A stretch of DNA of 64,000 nt. Origin: Macrocystis pyrifera. Taxonomy: Eukaryota > Sar > Phaeophyceae > Laminariales > Laminariaceae. The stretch's first letter is position 1. Every line of letters starts with the position of its first letter. Of the stretch, positions 26,901 through 37,354 are shown piece after piece. Under the pieces are notes generated by a model, which did not search any database, was not told the origin of the DNA, and saw nothing but the letters and a program-made list of their open reading frames with translations. A program made the position numbers and the translations under genes. The stretch spans positions 1,574,756 to 1,638,755 of the forward strand of contig JASSKH010000020.1 in assembly GCA_031763025.1 (NCBI GenBank), in the 5' to 3' direction.

Positions 26901-29704
26901 AATCGAATAGCTTCGTAATACAGCGGCGGTAGTGCCTCGTGGTTTTGATGGTTTGCTTCGATGGCTGCGATGGCTGCGATGGCTGCTAGTTGGGCCATGT
27001 TGGGTACCTGTGATACAAACTACAACACATGAATATACGAGGATCTGCAATTAATATTTATACGACTGTTTCCACCTTTCTGGGCGTCGGTAGGGAGGTA
27101 CCTACAGCCCCGAAAACATCCACCGATAGTCTATCACAAGTACAATCAAGTTCATATACGTAACGCCTCACAATCAAATACGGTTGGCTTGCGCTTACGA
27201 CACTGGCTAGGTAGGGTCGTTTGGAGCTCGTTTCGCTTGCCGTGGCACAGGAATATTTACCTGGTACTCCACATATATGTAGACGCAATAATCCCTCCAT
27301 CATCAGTCACAACGCGAAAATAATTTCTTTTTGACTCCTGATTGCTCAAAAATTTGAAAAAACAAAATTATTCAATACGTCAGCTGTGAGTTCGAATGAT
27401 TAAATAGTTGTTTCTCAATTTTGGAAGCTGCGTAATACGCCTCGTCTATTATCTCATTTTCACTGAATTGTACCTGGTACAAGCGTTGTAACATGCCGAT
27501 TTATGATGGGGAAACATGAATATCTCAGCAAATGTTCCGCGTGCGTCCTACGACGACCAGGTTGCTACGTTATGGTGTAAATATGTAGACGAGCCTCCGT
27601 ACTCTAGAGACCCAAGGTACTTTGTAGATGGAGGAAAGCTGGAGTTTGGGGGCAGAAATGATCTTCCGTCTCCTGGTACGCTGCTTTGTCAAGCAGGAAA
27701 TATGTACCTCAAGTACATCACCACCGAAACACGTTCATCATGCTGCCCAATGGGTGACGGCTACTTCATGTAGTGTACATAATAATGGTAGATGCTTCTG
27801 TGGATACACCGACAATATATTGCCATGTGTCTCGGAAAAGTACAAACGAACCTAGAACCCAATGTTCAGCGCTACATAGAACTCCGATTGATCTTGGAGA
27901 ATCACCATGAACGTTTATTGGTCATGATTGCGACGTGCTATTACGGATCATCAGTCGAGGTCGCGAACTTTCAGCTTGAGACTTGGTTATATTCTGTGCA
28001 TGAAAAGAGGATAAGGTAATTGTTTTTCTGCTGTACATAGCAGAAAATACCTCCCTTATCATTGCATCTTTGACAATACCCACGTGAACTGCATGCGGTA
28101 TACTTTGTGTCCTTCTCGTGTTTACTCTATTGTGCTTTCTCCTCAGACACCATTGACTGAATGCAGGCACAGCGACGATGCCTCCTAATTTCCAGGTATT
28201 GCCATCGTACGTACGCGGCTATCACACCCTTCTTGGATTGCGGGTGGCCGCGGATCCCGGCGGATTCACGTTGCCGCTGTTACAGTACGGAGTCGACCTG
28301 TAGTCAGAATAATTTCGCCACGCAAACCAGGCTCACCAGTACGCTGGTTAGTGTACGGGGTGGGAGGGTAGTTGCTATCATGCGTAGCCGTAGTCCCGCA
28401 TTCATGTATTACCGAGACAGAGTTCGTCGGGTTTCTACCGACAAGACATAAATTGATGCACTCAGCGCGAAGCGCCGAGAGGTGTGCAGCGAGTCATGTT
28501 AATAGTGTGATGCAAACCATTAAGAAGTGCTACTTCGATGAGTCACACACTTGTGCACCAGGTGTAGAGTTATATCATGTTGTATTGGCACTACAGCAGA
28601 ACATGAGGCACCTCTCCGACCGGAAACTTTTAGGGCGCTGATGACAATACCAACTGTTCCTTATTCTCCCGACCAGAGCAATATAATATTCCAGATATTT
28701 ATCTCCCGACTATTCACAATCGTGTAATTTAGTTCACTGCTGCACTTCTCGCTCGAATGATATTTTATAAATTTTGAAATACGTCAGCTGTGAGTTCGAC
28801 TGATTAAATAGTTGATACTCAACTTTGCAAGCTGCGTAATACGCCTCGTCTATATAGATATGTAAAAAAGGAAAAAAAAATCGTTAGTCTCATTTCGCAG
28901 ATCGCCGGTCCGCCACACGAAATATGGTTCGACAGTCTCACACCTCGGATCAGAGCATGGTCTACGAATTAATAATTTGCATACAGCAGGGCAGACCCTA
29001 ACCTGCCTTTTGGAGGTGTTGTAGAGAACGTGTGTGATACTGTACTTACAAATCCAACCCAATAAACATGCCGCCGTAACGCATGCAGGTTGCACGGCTC
29101 CCACCCGGCAAGATGAGCTAGATGATAACAAACCAGGTACAGGAGTCAAACTGCTCTGGGATATCCATATCATGGAAGCGGCCGAACTCGGGGCGGTCGG
29201 TTCGAGGCGCGACCTCACCCCGCGTACGTACGAGTATCATATCCTTATTGCTGATCTCGCCGCGCACCAAAACATGGAACAAACTATTTCTGAGCACGTA
29301 TCATTCTGCGCGAAGAGGACAGCGTAATTTTTGTATGCATGATATGCGTCTACTGCAGCGCCGTAGTCATCTATAGCGTACACACTACCTTTTGTTTGTT
29401 TTTGTAGTGCCCGCCAGAGAGTAAACCAGCACCGCACCCTACCGACGCAACCAAAGCAACCCAACGCGCTCACCAGAAAGTTGGAGTAGAACTTGTTGGT
29501 GTGCAGTCGAGAGGGTCGCACATCGAGCCCCTCGGACACCCCTGACGGCTCGATGGTGTTCGGCTCCCGGGCGAAGGAGGTGGGAGGCTGTCCGTAGGGA
29601 AGTGTTAGTGCCTCGGGAGCGACAAGGTCCCATCTCGAAGCACATACGGCAGTCGTGGTCATGGAGGTCATCACCAACAGTCCGGCGGTCACTTTACTTG
29701 CCAT
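2885..29704 (-). CDS. Secreted GH81 endo-beta-1,3-glucanase with two CBM6 modules (25 exons)
   Basis: The predicted enzyme hydrolyses internal beta-1,3-glucosidic bonds of laminarin or callose type glucan outside the cell or in a secretory compartment. I joined 25 exons; every junction is GT-AG and keeps phase, giving about 1,111 codons ending in TAA at 2885-2887. Order: signal peptide (residues 1-22), GH81 domain (about 60-733), short acidic linker, CBM6, Thr/Pro-rich linker, CBM6. GH81 hallmarks are YDTTWGG, YNDHHFHYSY (Asp about 482), DPYFPQFRSFDWF, GHSWSRGL, GKNEESSSEDVNFYYA (Glu about 558 and 562), VDYTTWFG and EYIHGIQ. The start was chosen because the signal peptide begins there; an in-frame ATG lies four codons upstream (29716). 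Introns run from 404 to 3,274 bp. One extra base in exon 21 breaks the frame, so this copy is either a recent pseudogene or carries an assembly error. Family assignment is very secure from motif order; exact splice sites are inferred, and the exon 8 donor (GTCTGC) is the weakest. Confidence 0.93.
3750..3955 (+). repeat. GTCGG-hairpin dispersed repeat, copy 2, with 65-bp tandem duplication
   Basis: Two direct units start with TCATCGCCGGGACGGA at 3816 and 3881. Each contains a small hairpin (GTCGG...CCGAC) followed by a G-rich tract. The core matches the other copies of the family. It lies in intron 23 of the GH81 gene. Confidence 0.6.
6327..6400 (-). repeat. Dispersed repeat of about 70 bp (family D), copy 1
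   Basis: On the minus strand this reads CATCCAGCACAACCAGTG and ends GATTCTTCAATCC. It matches plus-strand copies at 56869-56938 and 59037-59103; it shares the upstream tract TTCACATTAAACCGTTC with the last one. Confidence 0.65.
7443..9390 (-). CDS. GH81 gene exons 19-21: linker and first CBM6 module (frameshifted)
   Basis: Exon coordinates: 19, 9220-9390; 20, 8265-8376; 21, 7443-7609. The module starts with IPGLIEAEEYDVGGEGVAYS (exon 19), continues with NGYYVGWMRIDEYLRFTV (exon 20) and AGSFRVVAGGTGCDDY and STGGWDDF (exon 21); its last strand is in exon 22. This is the classic CBM6 order: EAE(D/E)(F/Y), the GYxVGW-EYL aromatic platform and the STGGW strand. CBM6 binds beta-glucan or xylan type chains. 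Exon 21 is 167 nt where its paralogue exon 24 is 166 nt, and the frame slips within the TTTT run at 7563-7566. As read, translation of this module fails there. Confidence 0.85.
9957..16352 (-). CDS. GH81 gene exons 10-18: catalytic (alpha/alpha)6 domain
   Basis: Exon coordinates: 10, 16259-16352; 11, 15324-15407; 12, 14272-14397; 13, 13455-13550; 14, 12237-12419; 15, 11490-11570; 16, 11017-11085; 17, 10497-10597; 18, 9957-10050. The general-acid Asp lies in YNDH at the end of exon 11, directly before HFHYSYL of exon 12. The two Glu of ESSSE open exon 14; by family knowledge these form the catalytic base region. Later landmarks are NHPADYVRNK, VTGVYFESKVDYTTWFG, VTEWVRDPQFVSEEWD, GVWQTVLYMS and DLFRTWALYWAATRP, which closes the domain. 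The family motif GK(D/N)QESxSE reads GKNEESSSE here, so the usual Gln is Glu. All catalytic residues are present. Confidence 0.9.
15440..15540 (+). repeat. GTCGG-hairpin dispersed repeat, partial copy 3
   Basis: The tracts GGGGGACATCATGCGTGGCC and ACGTCGGGTTTTCACC match the family. Only the left half is recognisable. It is in intron 10 of the GH81 gene. Confidence 0.5.
17319..26199 (-). CDS. GH81 gene exons 2-9: N-terminal beta-sandwich and linker part of GH81
   Basis: Exon coordinates: 2, 26023-26199; 3, 24664-24789; 4, 23628-23705; 5, 22587-22726; 6, 21104-21242; 7, 20008-20112; 8, 18173-18306; 9, 17319-17459. Readable family landmarks in order are SAWTLPYIVTV (exon 2), GSMTTYLTRGM (3), AYATVLYEDYTP (4), GRFVIELNNESTWILYSS (5), NEYARSYPVSGELR (6), WTTAGDGAGLLHYALPH (7), SSPTKGDMELVTGSTW (8) and SVYLGAKNLMAYAQLC (9). 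Exon lengths fit the phases exactly. Only the exon 8 donor is non-standard beyond GT; it is fixed by phase and by the expected GH81 spacing to exon 9. Confidence 0.85.
17896..17973 (+). repeat. Homopolymer of 78 G
   Basis: This is an uninterrupted G run inside intron 8 of the GH81 gene. Read on the transcribed strand it is poly-C. Its real length is uncertain because such runs are hard to sequence. Confidence 0.9.
21292..21432 (+). repeat. Two 72-bp tandem units
   Basis: GATCCGAAGATGTGTAA occurs at 21292 and 21364, and the following about 70 bases are nearly identical. It lies in intron 5, about 50 bases upstream of the exon 6 acceptor. Confidence 0.85.
26390..26830. repeat. ACT/CTA triplet-rich low-complexity region
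   Basis: Imperfect runs of CTACTACTAC, CACTACTAT and ACCACTAC flank and include a diverged MITE at 26524-26632. It lies in intron 1. Confidence 0.7.
26524..26632 (+). mobile_element. 105-bp TIR MITE family, copy 1 (diverged)
   Basis: The left end is TTACGGATGACCATAATAG and the right end is GGTCCCGTATACTATGATCC. The interior keeps TATATATTTACC and TTTTTACTAACAAAATTTGG of the family. It is the oldest-looking copy and sits in intron 1 of the GH81 gene. Confidence 0.7.
27355..27495 (+). repeat. Dispersed repeat of about 95 bp (family B), copy 1
   Basis: It contains ATACGTCAGCTGTGAGTTCG, GATTAAATAGTTG and CTGCGTAATACGCCTCGTCT, shared with 28764-28856 and 55436-55527. Similarity to the third copy extends about 40 bases further right. 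Confidence 0.8.
28345..28510 (+). repeat. GTCGG-hairpin dispersed repeat, copy 4
   Basis: The tract ATCATGCGTAGCCGTAGTCC is followed by GTCGGGTTTCTACCGAC and a CAGCGCGAAGCGCC stretch, in the same order as the 46790 copy. It lies in intron 1. Confidence 0.65.
28764..28856 (+). repeat. Dispersed repeat of about 95 bp (family B), copy 2
   Basis: It is nearly identical to the copy at 55436-55527, starting TTATAAATTTTGAAATACG and ending TAATACGCCTCGTCTATA. It lies in intron 1 of the GH81 gene. Confidence 0.85.
29474..29704 (-). CDS. GH81 gene exon 1: signal peptide and start of mature protein
   Basis: This exon has 77 codons and ends in phase 0 at donor GTGAGC. Residues 1-22 (MASKVTAGLLVMTSMTTTAVCA) have a basic start, a hydrophobic core and a small-residue end, as expected for secretion. 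The mature part ends with HTNKFYSNFL, the conserved opening of GH81 proteins where the first beta-sandwich strand enters. The reading frame is open further upstream to 29833, but that extension would bury the signal peptide, so I prefer 29704 (or 29716). Confidence 0.85.
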
Positions 29705-31212
29705 GGTCGAAGACATTGGTGATTTATATGTTTGCCTGTGTCTTTCGCTTCCAGTATCGTTATATCTGAGACGGTGGTGGTCCCAGCAAGATGGTAAGGG
29801 GGCATGGACGTAGTGCGCGGGCGTGGGGAACACACTCCGTCGAATGACAGTAGCAGCGGGGGGTCACTGTATTCATAGTGCGGCAGTAGGCAGTTGGGGA
29901 AAAAAGACACTACAGCGGTAGGAGTAGTTCTGCTTGTATACGACGAGGCCACTGAAGGTGCAAATTTACGAGCAGAAAAAAATCCCACTTGTCAGGTACC
30001 AGCACAAAACACAAGTGCAAACACATCTTCTACATCTCTCCGATTAAGAGGAGCCGCATCGATGTCGATCCAGCCACAGGTAACTAAAGTACTCTAGCCA
30101 CACGATTGACTCACCACCACAGCACTTGACTCGCCCCAGCGCCGTCGCCTCCTGGAAGTACTTCAGGGTTGAACTCTTTGGTTGAAGCGCTAGTGTGGCT
30201 GAAGGGGGGTAGCAGTAAGTGTCTCAAGACGAATCAACTCTTCGTGAGGGCATTGGGGGTGGCGAAAGAAGATTGATGGAAGAATCGCTCGCTTGAATAT
30301 TACCCTTGCTGTGCCCGCACTACGGCTCGTGTTTCCTTTCCTCATCGGGCAAGTTACCCCGCAGAATCCGGCGTCCCCTTCGCGAAGCAATATTTTCAGT
30401 TTTGATTACATCAGAACGAGCCCCCGGCAGGGGAGGAATCACCGTAAACCACTACTACTGATGTATGTATGCTGTTGATCGTAGAAACTGTCTAAAATGT
30501 ACTGGCATCTGCTACCTGACATTAGAACATGAACATATGTATAATGCCTGCGTACCTAAAATTCGAAACAATTTCCGCAGAGGTCAAAACGCGCTTCCCG
30601 ACAATTAAATATAGCAGCAAGAAACAACAGGTCATACTCAAATAATCCCTCGTGCCAAAGTAGTTTGGAACCACCGAGAGCGAAAATATTTATGAAAGTT
30701 TGTTTTATTTTACCGCCTTGTTATATCTCGAACTACTGTAGTACCGTAGGACATTGAGGCTCGTATACGGTTTGAAAGGACGGGACACCAGTCCCAACAC
30801 CAGCGGAATGGATGGCGAGATGCATGACGAAGCGAGGGTTGGGTTGATTCGGATTCGTCGAAATTTGGTCTCGTTTGCGGCCAGTTTGGAACATACCAGG
30901 TACGCCAGCAATTTATCTGAACGATTTCTCAAGGATCGTCATAGTTAAAAGGAGGAAACTTTTTTGTAGAGAAACACAAATAATTTTCCTCCTTGTTTCC
31001 AGGGGGAAGTATCGTGTACATAGTAGTCTATGAATTGTATAGAAAGAGATTACCTCGTACAATCACACAAATCATTCAAAATACACGTGTTAATCCGAAT
31101 ATCCTGTTGGCCCAAAAACGAAGTACTGTAGCCCCATCTCCATTCGCTGCAACGTAAATCCGCAGACCACGCATCTTGGTATGCACGTCACAGTAGACAC
31201 ACAGCGCAACTA

Positions 31213-31317
31213 TTACGGGGGTCCATAGTTAATAGGACCTACGGCACATACAAAAACCTACATATTCCCATATTTTTACTAACAATATTTGGTCCTATTT
31301 ACTATGGTCCCCCGTAA
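31213..31317 (+). mobile_element. 105-bp TIR MITE family, copy 2
   Basis: The ends are TTACGGGGGTCCATAGTTAA and, inverted, TTTACTATGGTCCCCCGTAA, giving terminal inverted repeats of about 27 bp around a short AT-rich core. There is no coding capacity. The flanks fit a TA target site. Confidence 0.9.
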
Positions 31318-31339
31318 TAATTGCTTTTCGATCTATGTT

Positions 31340-31434
31340 AACCCTTTCAGGACCGTTGTGCCGTTTTAGGGGCGAACTACTTGGAACTTGACTGGTTTGT
31401 TGTCCCATACGGGACTGCAGTTTTAAAAGGGTCA
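31340..31434 (+). repeat. Fold-back repeat (family F), copy 1
   Basis: It starts AACCCTTTCAGGACCG and ends CGGGACTGCAGTTTTAAAAGG, which are imperfect inverted repeats. It shares order and spacing with 34243-34327 and 56766-56855. Confidence 0.7.
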
Positions 31435-34242
31435 AGTCGTGGTCAAGAGGATTATGTGCATGCTGTATTTTGGAATATCATGCAAACAAAGCAGCTCTAT
31501 CAGTAGTTATCTGAGACCTGCACGCTGCCAATAGGCGCGATATGATACGGCAGTTATCGTCCCCCTCGTAAGAAGCATGAAATCAGGTGCTAGGCTAACC
31601 ATCCCTATTCTGGCGGAGCGAGAGGGAGGTAAATCTATTGTTCTTTCGCGCTAAACGTATGGTCCGCCTAGGCCACTACTGTATACATGTTGTTTACAGT
31701 ATCTTAATGCTACATTTATCAAAAGTCCGTACTTTCACGAGAGGACCGATTCTTGGAAGTGTTTATATTGGGTTTTCGTCCGCCTTGTAGCTCTAACATG
31801 TATCATTGTCTCTTCTGCTTCGTTTCCGTCCTATTCCCTATCCCTTCTAATGGCTCTCCCTCTTAGCCCTAACTCAGATCGGGGGCTAAATAGCAGGCCA
31901 TCCTCCCACCTTCCCACTACACTTCGTGCATTCGTTCTTTATCGCGATAAGAGTTCATCCAGGTAAATCACGGGTTGACTCGCGTCAAATTCCTGTTTGT
32001 ATACATAACGAATATAGGATTGCAGAAAAAGCACCGTTCTGCAACAATGCTTGTGCAAACCACCCATGATCGATCGATACATATGTATTAATGTACATAT
32101 ACGTTTACGCCTGTCGGCGCACACCCAACACGACCCCAAACAAAGAAATGTCCTTATCCGTAGACACGACCCTCCCCCGGCCATGCTGTTGTGGTGCTTA
32201 GAGGTCGGCGAGCACGGGAGGCCGCGCGTCTTCGCCGCTCGTTTCAGTGGCGATCCCCTAAGAGTTGTTGACACGTATTGAGCAAAAATGTATCAAGTTT
32301 TATTCAAAGATTTTTCATGGATACTCACCAAGCCCAAGCTCGGCAAACAAAAGGCGATATCGACGGACGTCATTAGGGATATTTTTTGTTGAATGGGCCT
32401 GCTTGTATACTGTCTGTCTGCACGATGTGATACCGAGAAACCAGAATGTCGATATCGGATGAAGATCAGGTGATTTGTCTCCTATGAGAACCCGGATAGA
32501 AGGCATGAAGGCGCCACCAGCGTAGCAAGAGATACCATCCGTAGCACAAACCGACCAGTCGGCGCCCATACACAAGGCAGGGTGGGTAGCTGCAGACTGG
32601 AGAATAACTCGCGAGGGAGGGGGCGTTGATGAGCTGCACGCGCACTCTGACTACAGCAGTGTCGGTGCACCAGCTCCAATAGCCGAGCGAGCTGAAACGC
32701 TGGCGCGATGTCGTGCTCTTACGAATAAGCAGAGGAGGCAGCTACCGGTACTTCTTCCGGTAGCAAAACGATGACGAAGTGTACATACCGGTATGTTTGC
32801 ACCTCACGGGCAGAGCATTTAAGAGAAAATGATAGTAACCCCCCCTCCCTCCCCGTCGCCGCTAGTTAAAGATTGGTTAAGACAGGTGAAAACTGCCATC
32901 TACAGCGTGAGAAGATGATTGCGTCAACGAGCCGGGCCGAAGTACGTATAATTCGACAACACGGCATTGACCAGCTGCCGAGCGACCTGGCATAGTCTGG
33001 GGGGAACCGTTCGTGTATACGAAGTAAAGAGCTACGCAACAAGAAAGTACGCTTTCATGTCCCGTGCAGAACTCTATCGAGAAGGTACGATATGCACTTC
33101 GTATACACCACTCTGCGCGTACAAAACAAGACCGCTTGGTGCTTACATTCATTTCTAAACGGTCCTTATTTTTCTGCCCGGAGTAGTACCAGGTAATACA
33201 CTAGAACTTATTACATTGCTCGAGAAAATGGTTGCCATCCGCTGCTGGGTACGAAACTAAGGGGCAATTGCTACATAATGGTTGATTAGATCTGATATGA
33301 TTGGGTTTCTTAGGGTTAGAGCCGGGGTTTGGTCTTATTCGCCTCCTACACAATAGTAGTAGCCCTCGACAACACCTTTCGAACACGTGGCAAGCACCCC
33401 TGTATGCACGTACACACGTAGCTTGAAGCAGGTCACAAGGGTAAGCACGACGCCGGCGTTGACTAAACATGATGTGTCTGCAAACCAGACAGCAGTAACC
33501 ATAACCTTCGTGAAACGTGTTGGTGTGTAAAAATAAGGTAGGGCGAGGTTACAGTAAAACAAAGAATCACCACCCTTTTTGTTTCCTTAGTCCCAGGCAG
33601 AGAGGGGGGGGGAGGCAAGGGCATATACAACAGTCAAGTTGAACAACCCTGAAAAACACTTACGAGCACATGTTTTATTTCATTTCTGACAGAATTCTCA
33701 GCTCACTATGAAGTTTTTTCCGAGCCCTACATGGTGGCGCGTGTGGCGCTCCGTTTTCTCTTGTATTTTAGGTTTCGTGTAAACATGGGGTGGGGGCACA
33801 TTTTACTACGACCCCCAGTAATAGGCGACCGCAGTCTAATGGCTTGACTAAGGACTATTCACGTTGCGTCCGATCGAATAGTTCACGGGTCAGGCTGTTC
33901 TTTGTTCGCGGGATAGGAAGAAATTCCTGGTGGGATCAAGGTACGGGCATGCCCCTAACGAAAACCCTTATCCAGGCGTAGAACGGCCCAACAACGGACA
34001 AGGAACGCGGTGGCGCCGCTTTTGCCTTTTTTTTTTTGCAAATTGCGAGCCTTTGCAGACCGTAGCCCTTCCCAGCTCACTCTATCTGTATCAGGGACTA
34101 CACCCTTGCCGATTTGTTTCCCGGAAACCTCCCTTCGACCAGACCGTGAATACTACCGCCTTCGCTGAAAGTCCGGTGAAAGCAACCCGCCGTATTACAC
34201 CATCGAGGGTTCTAAGTTGTATGCTCCCCCTTATCGCCATCC

Positions 34243-34327
34243 TTGACCCTTTTTAGAGCTCGGGGACCAAGTACATCGAGTTCAAGTGGTCTTGCCGCAA
34301 AACGGGAATGCGGTTCTAGAAGGGTCA
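34243..34327 (+). repeat. Fold-back repeat (family F), copy 2
   Basis: The left end is TGACCCTTTTTAG and the right end is AACGGGAATGCGGTTCTAGA followed by AGGGTCA. It is the same family as the palindromic copy at 56766-56855 but more diverged. Confidence 0.6.
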
Positions 34328-35782
34328 ACAAGCGACCGCTGCCTCATTATTTCACCGACCGCCTCCTACATTGAAAGCGAAACGACCGGCCTCAAACATA
34401 CCGCAGTCAAACGTTTTGTGTTAGTGAAAGCAGCGTCTGGTCTTAAGTGAGTGTCTGGTGCCCTGAGCAATCGTGGAATCCATCCTACCCCTAAGGGTTT
34501 ATCCCTCCGGGTCCCAAGTGTTGTTCCATATTACATACGTACGTCCATATCGTACGGCTTACTTCTTACGGGTATGGCCAAAAGCCAGGTTGGAATGTTG
34601 CATGACGACTAACAAAGATAGATCTTCCAGAGGTCGGGTTGATGATTGCTTATGACGAGATTTCCTGACAACGACATAGCCAGATCGTCAAACAACCTGG
34701 AATTCTGATCCCCGCTTCACGACGTATTCGCTGGTATTAACATAACCTCCAACCTAGAGCGGAAAGGCCGGCGGGGGGGTGTGAGGGTCCACATACCCCC
34801 GACGCCTGCACCCTGCACCTCGCTCAACGCATGTCTCTGATGTAAAAGGCTGAAACGCCTCCTCCCAGGCTGCACCCACGCATAGTCCCTCTACACTCTC
34901 AACATGGTGTTGCGTTGCCGCGAGTCCTGCTCTTGTCGTTAACCTTCGTAATTCTACCCCCCCCACCTCCCCATACAATGTAGACCAAAAACCGAGCATG
35001 AAGGTGGACCGCCTCACATGCGCACACATAGATACAGCATGGTCACCCCAACATGTTCAATTCACATGAAGGTTGGGTCTTGTGAAAAGATACCCGTAAA
35101 ACTATACCGATTTCCATTGGGCGGTGGAAATCTGGTCTGACATTATTCCTAAAATCCCCGACATTACATACCAAGCGCTAAATGAAGGGGAGGGGTGGAT
35201 GATACATGAAATTAAGTCAAGACCTATTATACTCATGAAACAAACACCTTGCATTTGATCGACCACATGACCTAAGAGAAGGAGCACCAAGCGGTACGTA
35301 GATATCTTGATATCTTGAAGGATAGAAGCCGGTACAAAATGTGGGGATTGTTGGCCAAGCTTTCGGCAGTGAAGGTCTACTCGGGAGCATTAGTGGGGTA
35401 GTTACCCATGGTGAAACGTACATATGACGGAGAAAGCGACGTACGGGGCATCCCGATGTGTGAGTAAGACTTTATGTTATACAAGCCGTCCTCGAACCTT
35501 GCACGGTGAAAATGACCTCCCTGGAGGAAAGTAACCAGTACAGCAGCGGGGCAAGAAGATAGAAGATACGATCGTGGGACGCCAGGATGGTTACCATGCA
35601 GATCGCCTGACACAAACGTGGGGTACTTGTGTTAAGGGTGTTGAACTTGGCTCCAGGCTACGAGCCCGTGTTGGAGACACTATTTAGTGTGGTGCGCCGG
35701 CAAAAGAACGGAAAGACACCAGACCCTCAACGAGTACTAGGATTAGGAAGTCCCAGTAACTTGAACACTTCCCACTACCAAT

Positions 35783-36340
35783 ATGAACACAAACAAGCTG
35801 GAGATATTCTCGGAAGAGATTAGGAGAAAGACGGTGAGGAAGGGGGGGGTGGAGAAAGAAAGATTGGCAGGGTAAAGTACCAGTAGTGCTGATATTTGGA
35901 GTTCCTAGCGACATGACAAGGATTGAGTTCAAGAGGAAGTGCGACGAAGTAGGACTGTATTGCTTTGCAATAGGAAACGTAGAACGAGAGGGAAAACACT
36001 TTCGAGTCACTCTGAAGCTGAAAGCGAGCATGGAGTGGTAGAGGATAGAGACAGAAAAAGTGTCGTCATGGGTTAGAAGACTAGGATGGAGAGTATGTAT
36101 CGCTAATGGAATAACGAAACTAAGACGTAGTCCTAGGGTGAACGAAGGTAGGGGGAGGCAGGAACCAGCAAGTGGCTCAAAGGGAATGGCGGAGAAACAT
36201 AGGGGCGCAGAACAAGCAGACAAGAACAGGAACGGAAACGAAAATAATGCTCAAAGAAGACATAACAGAAATACTCGTGGCGACAACGCAGAAAGAACAG
36301 GTAATACTAGAGCGGATATTGAAACGAAAAGGAGGCTGAG
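35783..36340 (+). pseudogene. LINE N-terminal region (broken)
   Basis: The ATG at 35783 opens MNTNKLEIFSEEIRRKT, is shifted at the G8 run near 35840, and continues VPVVLIFGVPSDMTRIEFK to a TAG at 36039. Beyond the stop the frame runs on through a K/R/N-rich linker directly into the endonuclease, so this is the N-terminus of the same long open reading frame rather than a separate ORF. Function is unassigned; a nucleic-acid-binding role is only inferred from its charge. Confidence 0.6.
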
Positions 36341-37354
36341 AATAGGATCATGGAACGTATGTAGCTTCGCCATGGAAGAGCGCAAAAGAGTCGAAATTCC
36401 CGAACAAGTAAGTAAGCGCGACCTAGACATAATGGGAATTCAAGAGTCGTGGGAGAAAGAAGGAGGGGAGATAGGATCCAAAGTTGGAGAGTACGCATGG
36501 ATAGGCAAAAAGAGGAAGGGACAGAATAGCAAGAATAGGGGGGCGGGGGGTGTGGGGTTCCTAGTCAAAGAATACCTGTGTGACATAATAGAGGTGATCA
36601 AAGACACTAAATTCGACGAAAGCATATGGATTAAGATTCCAGGGGAGCGGGGAGCGAACGATTACCTCTTAGGAACATATATATGCCCCCAGAGTCGAAG
36701 AATACGATAAAAGATATACAGAGGAAGTTCGGAGAAGTAGCAGTAGATGTACAGAAGTATAAGAGGCAAGGAGAAGTAGTACTATTGAGAGATTTTAACT
36801 CAAGAATTGGGAGGGCAAGCAAACTGAATGAGAACACTGGACAGTATGGGGAAGTAACTAAGATTAAGAATGGGGAAGAGACGTTGAAGTTCCTCAAGCA
36901 CAACGAGATGAAAACGTTGAACGACAGAGTAAAAAAGGCAGAACCGGAATGGACTAGACAGTGCATACAAAAGGGAGATTGTTCTATCCTTGACTTTATA
37001 GTAGTAGAAAATGGAAGTGGTAAGGAAACGGAACTACATGTATGCGCAGCGGACATAGGAACTACGGATCACTGTCTAATATGGACAGACAGTCAACAGA
37101 CCAGAGTTATCAAACATAGAAGAGGCAGGAAATTGTATCGATGGAGAATAGATAAACTAGAAGTACAAGAGAAACGGGAAGAGTTCCAAGAAGAGATGGC
37201 CAAAAATGCAGAGAAATTTTCCGAGCTGTTGGAAAGAATAGGTACAACAAGGAACGATATAGAAAGGGATGATGCAGGAGCTAGGATAGTAGAAGGATGG
37301 GAGCAGTTGGTCAAGACCACAGCAAGTAAAGTAATAAGGAAGAAGAAGTTGTAG
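36340..37354 (+). pseudogene. LINE endonuclease domain (broken)
   Basis: Readable endonuclease motifs in order are RIGSWNVCSF, IMGIQESW, GGVGFLVKE, LLRDFNSRIG and TTDHCLIW. The catalytic Asn, Glu, Asp-Asn and Asp-His positions are visible. The normal GDFN motif reads RDFN, a substitution next to a catalytic residue. A two-base slip in TATATATG near 36690 separates the first part from the second, and TAG ends it at 37352-37354. Confidence 0.85.

Larger units (their letters stand above)
26200..29473 (-). other. Intron 1 of the GH81 gene (3.3 kb)
   Basis: This is the longest intron of the gene. It holds a diverged 105-109 bp MITE (26524-26632), an ACT/CTA triplet-rich stretch (about 26390-26830), two copies of a dispersed repeat of about 95 bp (27355-27495 and 28764-28856), one copy of the GTCGG-hairpin dispersed repeat (28345-28510) and TACCWGGTA palindromes at 27258 and 27471. 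No additional GH81 exon is needed here: exon 1 joins exon 2 in phase and in family alignment. Confidence 0.75.
29717..35600. other. Gene-free spacer between the GH81 gene and the LINE
   Basis: I see no recognisable coding sequence. Short open frames have no family motifs or splice context. The stretch contains one MITE (31213-31317), two fold-back repeats (31340-31434 and 34243-34327) and TACCWGGTA palindromes at 30894 and 33187. The promoter of the GH81 gene should lie at the left end, but I cannot identify a convincing promoter motif. Confidence 0.5.

Noticed and set aside
29100-29215. Possible exon between exons 1 and 2 (minus)
   Set aside because: Exon 1 (NFL) and exon 2 (FDGPERSAWTLPY) join in phase and match the GH81 N-terminus without an insertion.
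29718-29730. TATAAA-like motif on minus just upstream of the GH81 start
   Set aside because: It is only about 15-25 bases from the ATG, too close to place a transcription start before it.
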